NCBI GenBank assembly: GCA_964580305.1 | Contig: CAZOKL010000097.1 | Coordinates: 1 to 7,320, forward strand | Length of the DNA: 7,320 nt | Direction: 5' to 3' | Source of the DNA: Phocaeicola_A sp964580305 | GTDB taxonomy: Bacteria; Bacteroidota; Bacteroidia; Bacteroidales; Bacteroidaceae | Part shown: in pieces, positions 6,844-7,320 of the stretch | Layout: each line of letters starts with the position of its first letter | Position numbering within the stretch: position 1 is the stretch's first letter | Program-made: the position numbers and the translations under genes | Notes under the pieces: generated by a model | Told to the model about the DNA's origin: nothing | Databases searched by the model: none | What the model saw: only the letters and a program-made list of their open reading frames with translations

Positions 6844-6851
6844 CAAAGATA
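6844..6851 (-). promoter_or_regulatory. -7 promoter element of a short leader transcript
   Basis: The minus strand reads TATCTTTG, an exact TAnnTTTG match and identical to the tRNA promoter's -7 box. No TTTG is found at the proper -33 distance. The spacer is instead occupied by a perfect dyad, TTTTAT-GGT-ATAAAA (6857-6871). Transcription would start near 6837-6840 and hit the terminator about 60-65 nt later. Confidence 0.5.
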
Positions 6852-6856
6852 GGCAC

Positions 6857-6871
6857 TTTTATGGTATAAAA
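6857..6871. promoter_or_regulatory. Perfect 6-bp dyad in the promoter spacer (possible operator)
   Basis: TTTTAT and ATAAAA flank GGT and lie immediately upstream of the -7 element at 6844-6851, in the interval where RNA polymerase would sit. A repressor or activator site is conceivable. AT-rich arms of this size also occur by chance. Confidence 0.25.
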
Positions 6872-7320
6872 CGTATTATCAGACAAAAAAAGACTATCTT
6901 TTAACCCTTTTTGCACTATAAAATAGAGTTTTTAGAGTAATAAACATATATAAGATGTTTTCTTAACACCTGTTGCAGTGGTTCTGCGAAAGGAAAAAGG
7001 TTTCCTGAAAGTGTGAAGACTTTCATTAGCCATCGCAAACCATGAGTCGATTTGGGAGTGTGGATATGGAGGCTGGCAATCGTAGTCTTAAGCATAGCCA
7101 TGCGCCGCATAGAGGGCGTGCTTGGACGGAAACTAGTCCGCCCGAGCACGGACTCTATTCCGCTCTCGCCCGCCATTAAGGGAGGACCTAAATAGGTAAA
7201 TTCTTTGTAATGTCTTTGATAGCTGATAAGTTGGTTCTCTATTTGGGTTGCGCTTTGTAATAGAGTACGTGAGTTCGGTTTAAGCTTACCACAAAGTCAG
7301 TTGTTTTGATTTCCCGATGG
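6872..7320. other. Region with no recognised gene
   Basis: The first 80 bases are AT-rich; from about 6970 to 7190 the sequence becomes visibly GC-richer. Several frames are open in the GC-richer part. A minus-strand frame runs from after a stop at 7297-7299 to a stop at 6916-6918, with a first ATG only at 7174-7176. A plus-strand frame from about 7042 stays open into the 7170s. A further minus-strand frame runs in from the right edge and stops at 7239-7241. None shows a domain or motif I know, and the apparent similarity between frames on opposite strands is explained by the palindrome at 7104-7163. The segment may be a non-coding repeat, a structured RNA or the edge of a mobile element; the sequence alone does not decide. 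Confidence 0.5.
7104..7163. repeat. 60-bp imperfect inverted repeat
   Basis: The 27-base arms 7104-7130 and 7137-7163 match at 21 positions when one is reverse-complemented, around a 6-base centre AACTAG. The inner 13 bases (7118-7130 against 7137-7149) match except at two positions, one of which is a G-T wobble. As RNA on either strand it would make a strong stem-loop. No U-tract follows on either side, so it is not a simple terminator. Confidence 0.6.

Noticed and set aside
6829..6852. Seven-codon plus-strand mini-ORF (MKNTMQR) that looks like a leader peptide
   Set aside because: It is opposite to the consensus -7 element and the terminator, and no plus-strand gene follows that it could regulate.
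6916..7176. 86-codon minus-strand ORF as a real gene
   Set aside because: It has no recognisable domain, competing open frames exist on both strands, and the palindrome explains much of its apparent regularity. It is kept only as an open question in the findings.

Overview
The window looks like a chromosomal segment from a Bacteroidota bacterium, most likely order Bacteroidales (Prevotella/Bacteroides-like). The evidence is promoter sites of the Bacteroidetes -7 type (TAnnTTTG), the absence of Shine-Dalgarno sequences at gene starts, a lipoprotein with an acidic residue run after its cysteine, and the protein families present. The genus call is an inference. All supported genes lie on the minus strand, so transcription runs from right to left.

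Right end (about 6507-7320): no convincing full-length gene. It holds a compact unit made of a -7 promoter element (6844-6851), about 60 nt of transcribed sequence with a possible 42-codon leader ORF, and an intrinsic terminator (hairpin 6780-6807, U-tract 6772-6779). Further right is a visibly GC-richer stretch with a 60-bp imperfect palindrome (7104-7163) and overlapping open frames on both strands, none of which I can identify.

Glycan remnant (5024-6506): a glycosyltransferase family 2 gene cut down to its N-terminal nucleotide-binding part (76 codons) is followed 4 nt later by an intact GT4-type glycosyltransferase (415 aa). This looks like what remains of a surface-polysaccharide operon.

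Core block (246-4820): from a recognisable promoter upstream of 4779, the genes for topoisomerase IV subunit A (parC), a probable DUF3316-family exported protein and an S41-family lipoprotein protease are packed with gaps of 4 and 12 nt, so they are probably one operon. ParC handles chromosome decatenation with a partner, ParE, that is not in the window. The two downstream products are envelope proteins with no evident link to topology.

Left end (1-235): a tRNA-Leu (anticodon UAG) gene with its own well-formed promoter, whose -33 box lies inside the last codons of the protease gene. The remaining 115 bases hold only a short degenerate 9-bp tandem repeat.

I see no CRISPR array, recognisable transposase, toxin-antitoxin pair or defence system. 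The most unusual elements are the short promoter-terminator unit at 6772-6851 and the palindrome at 7104-7163.
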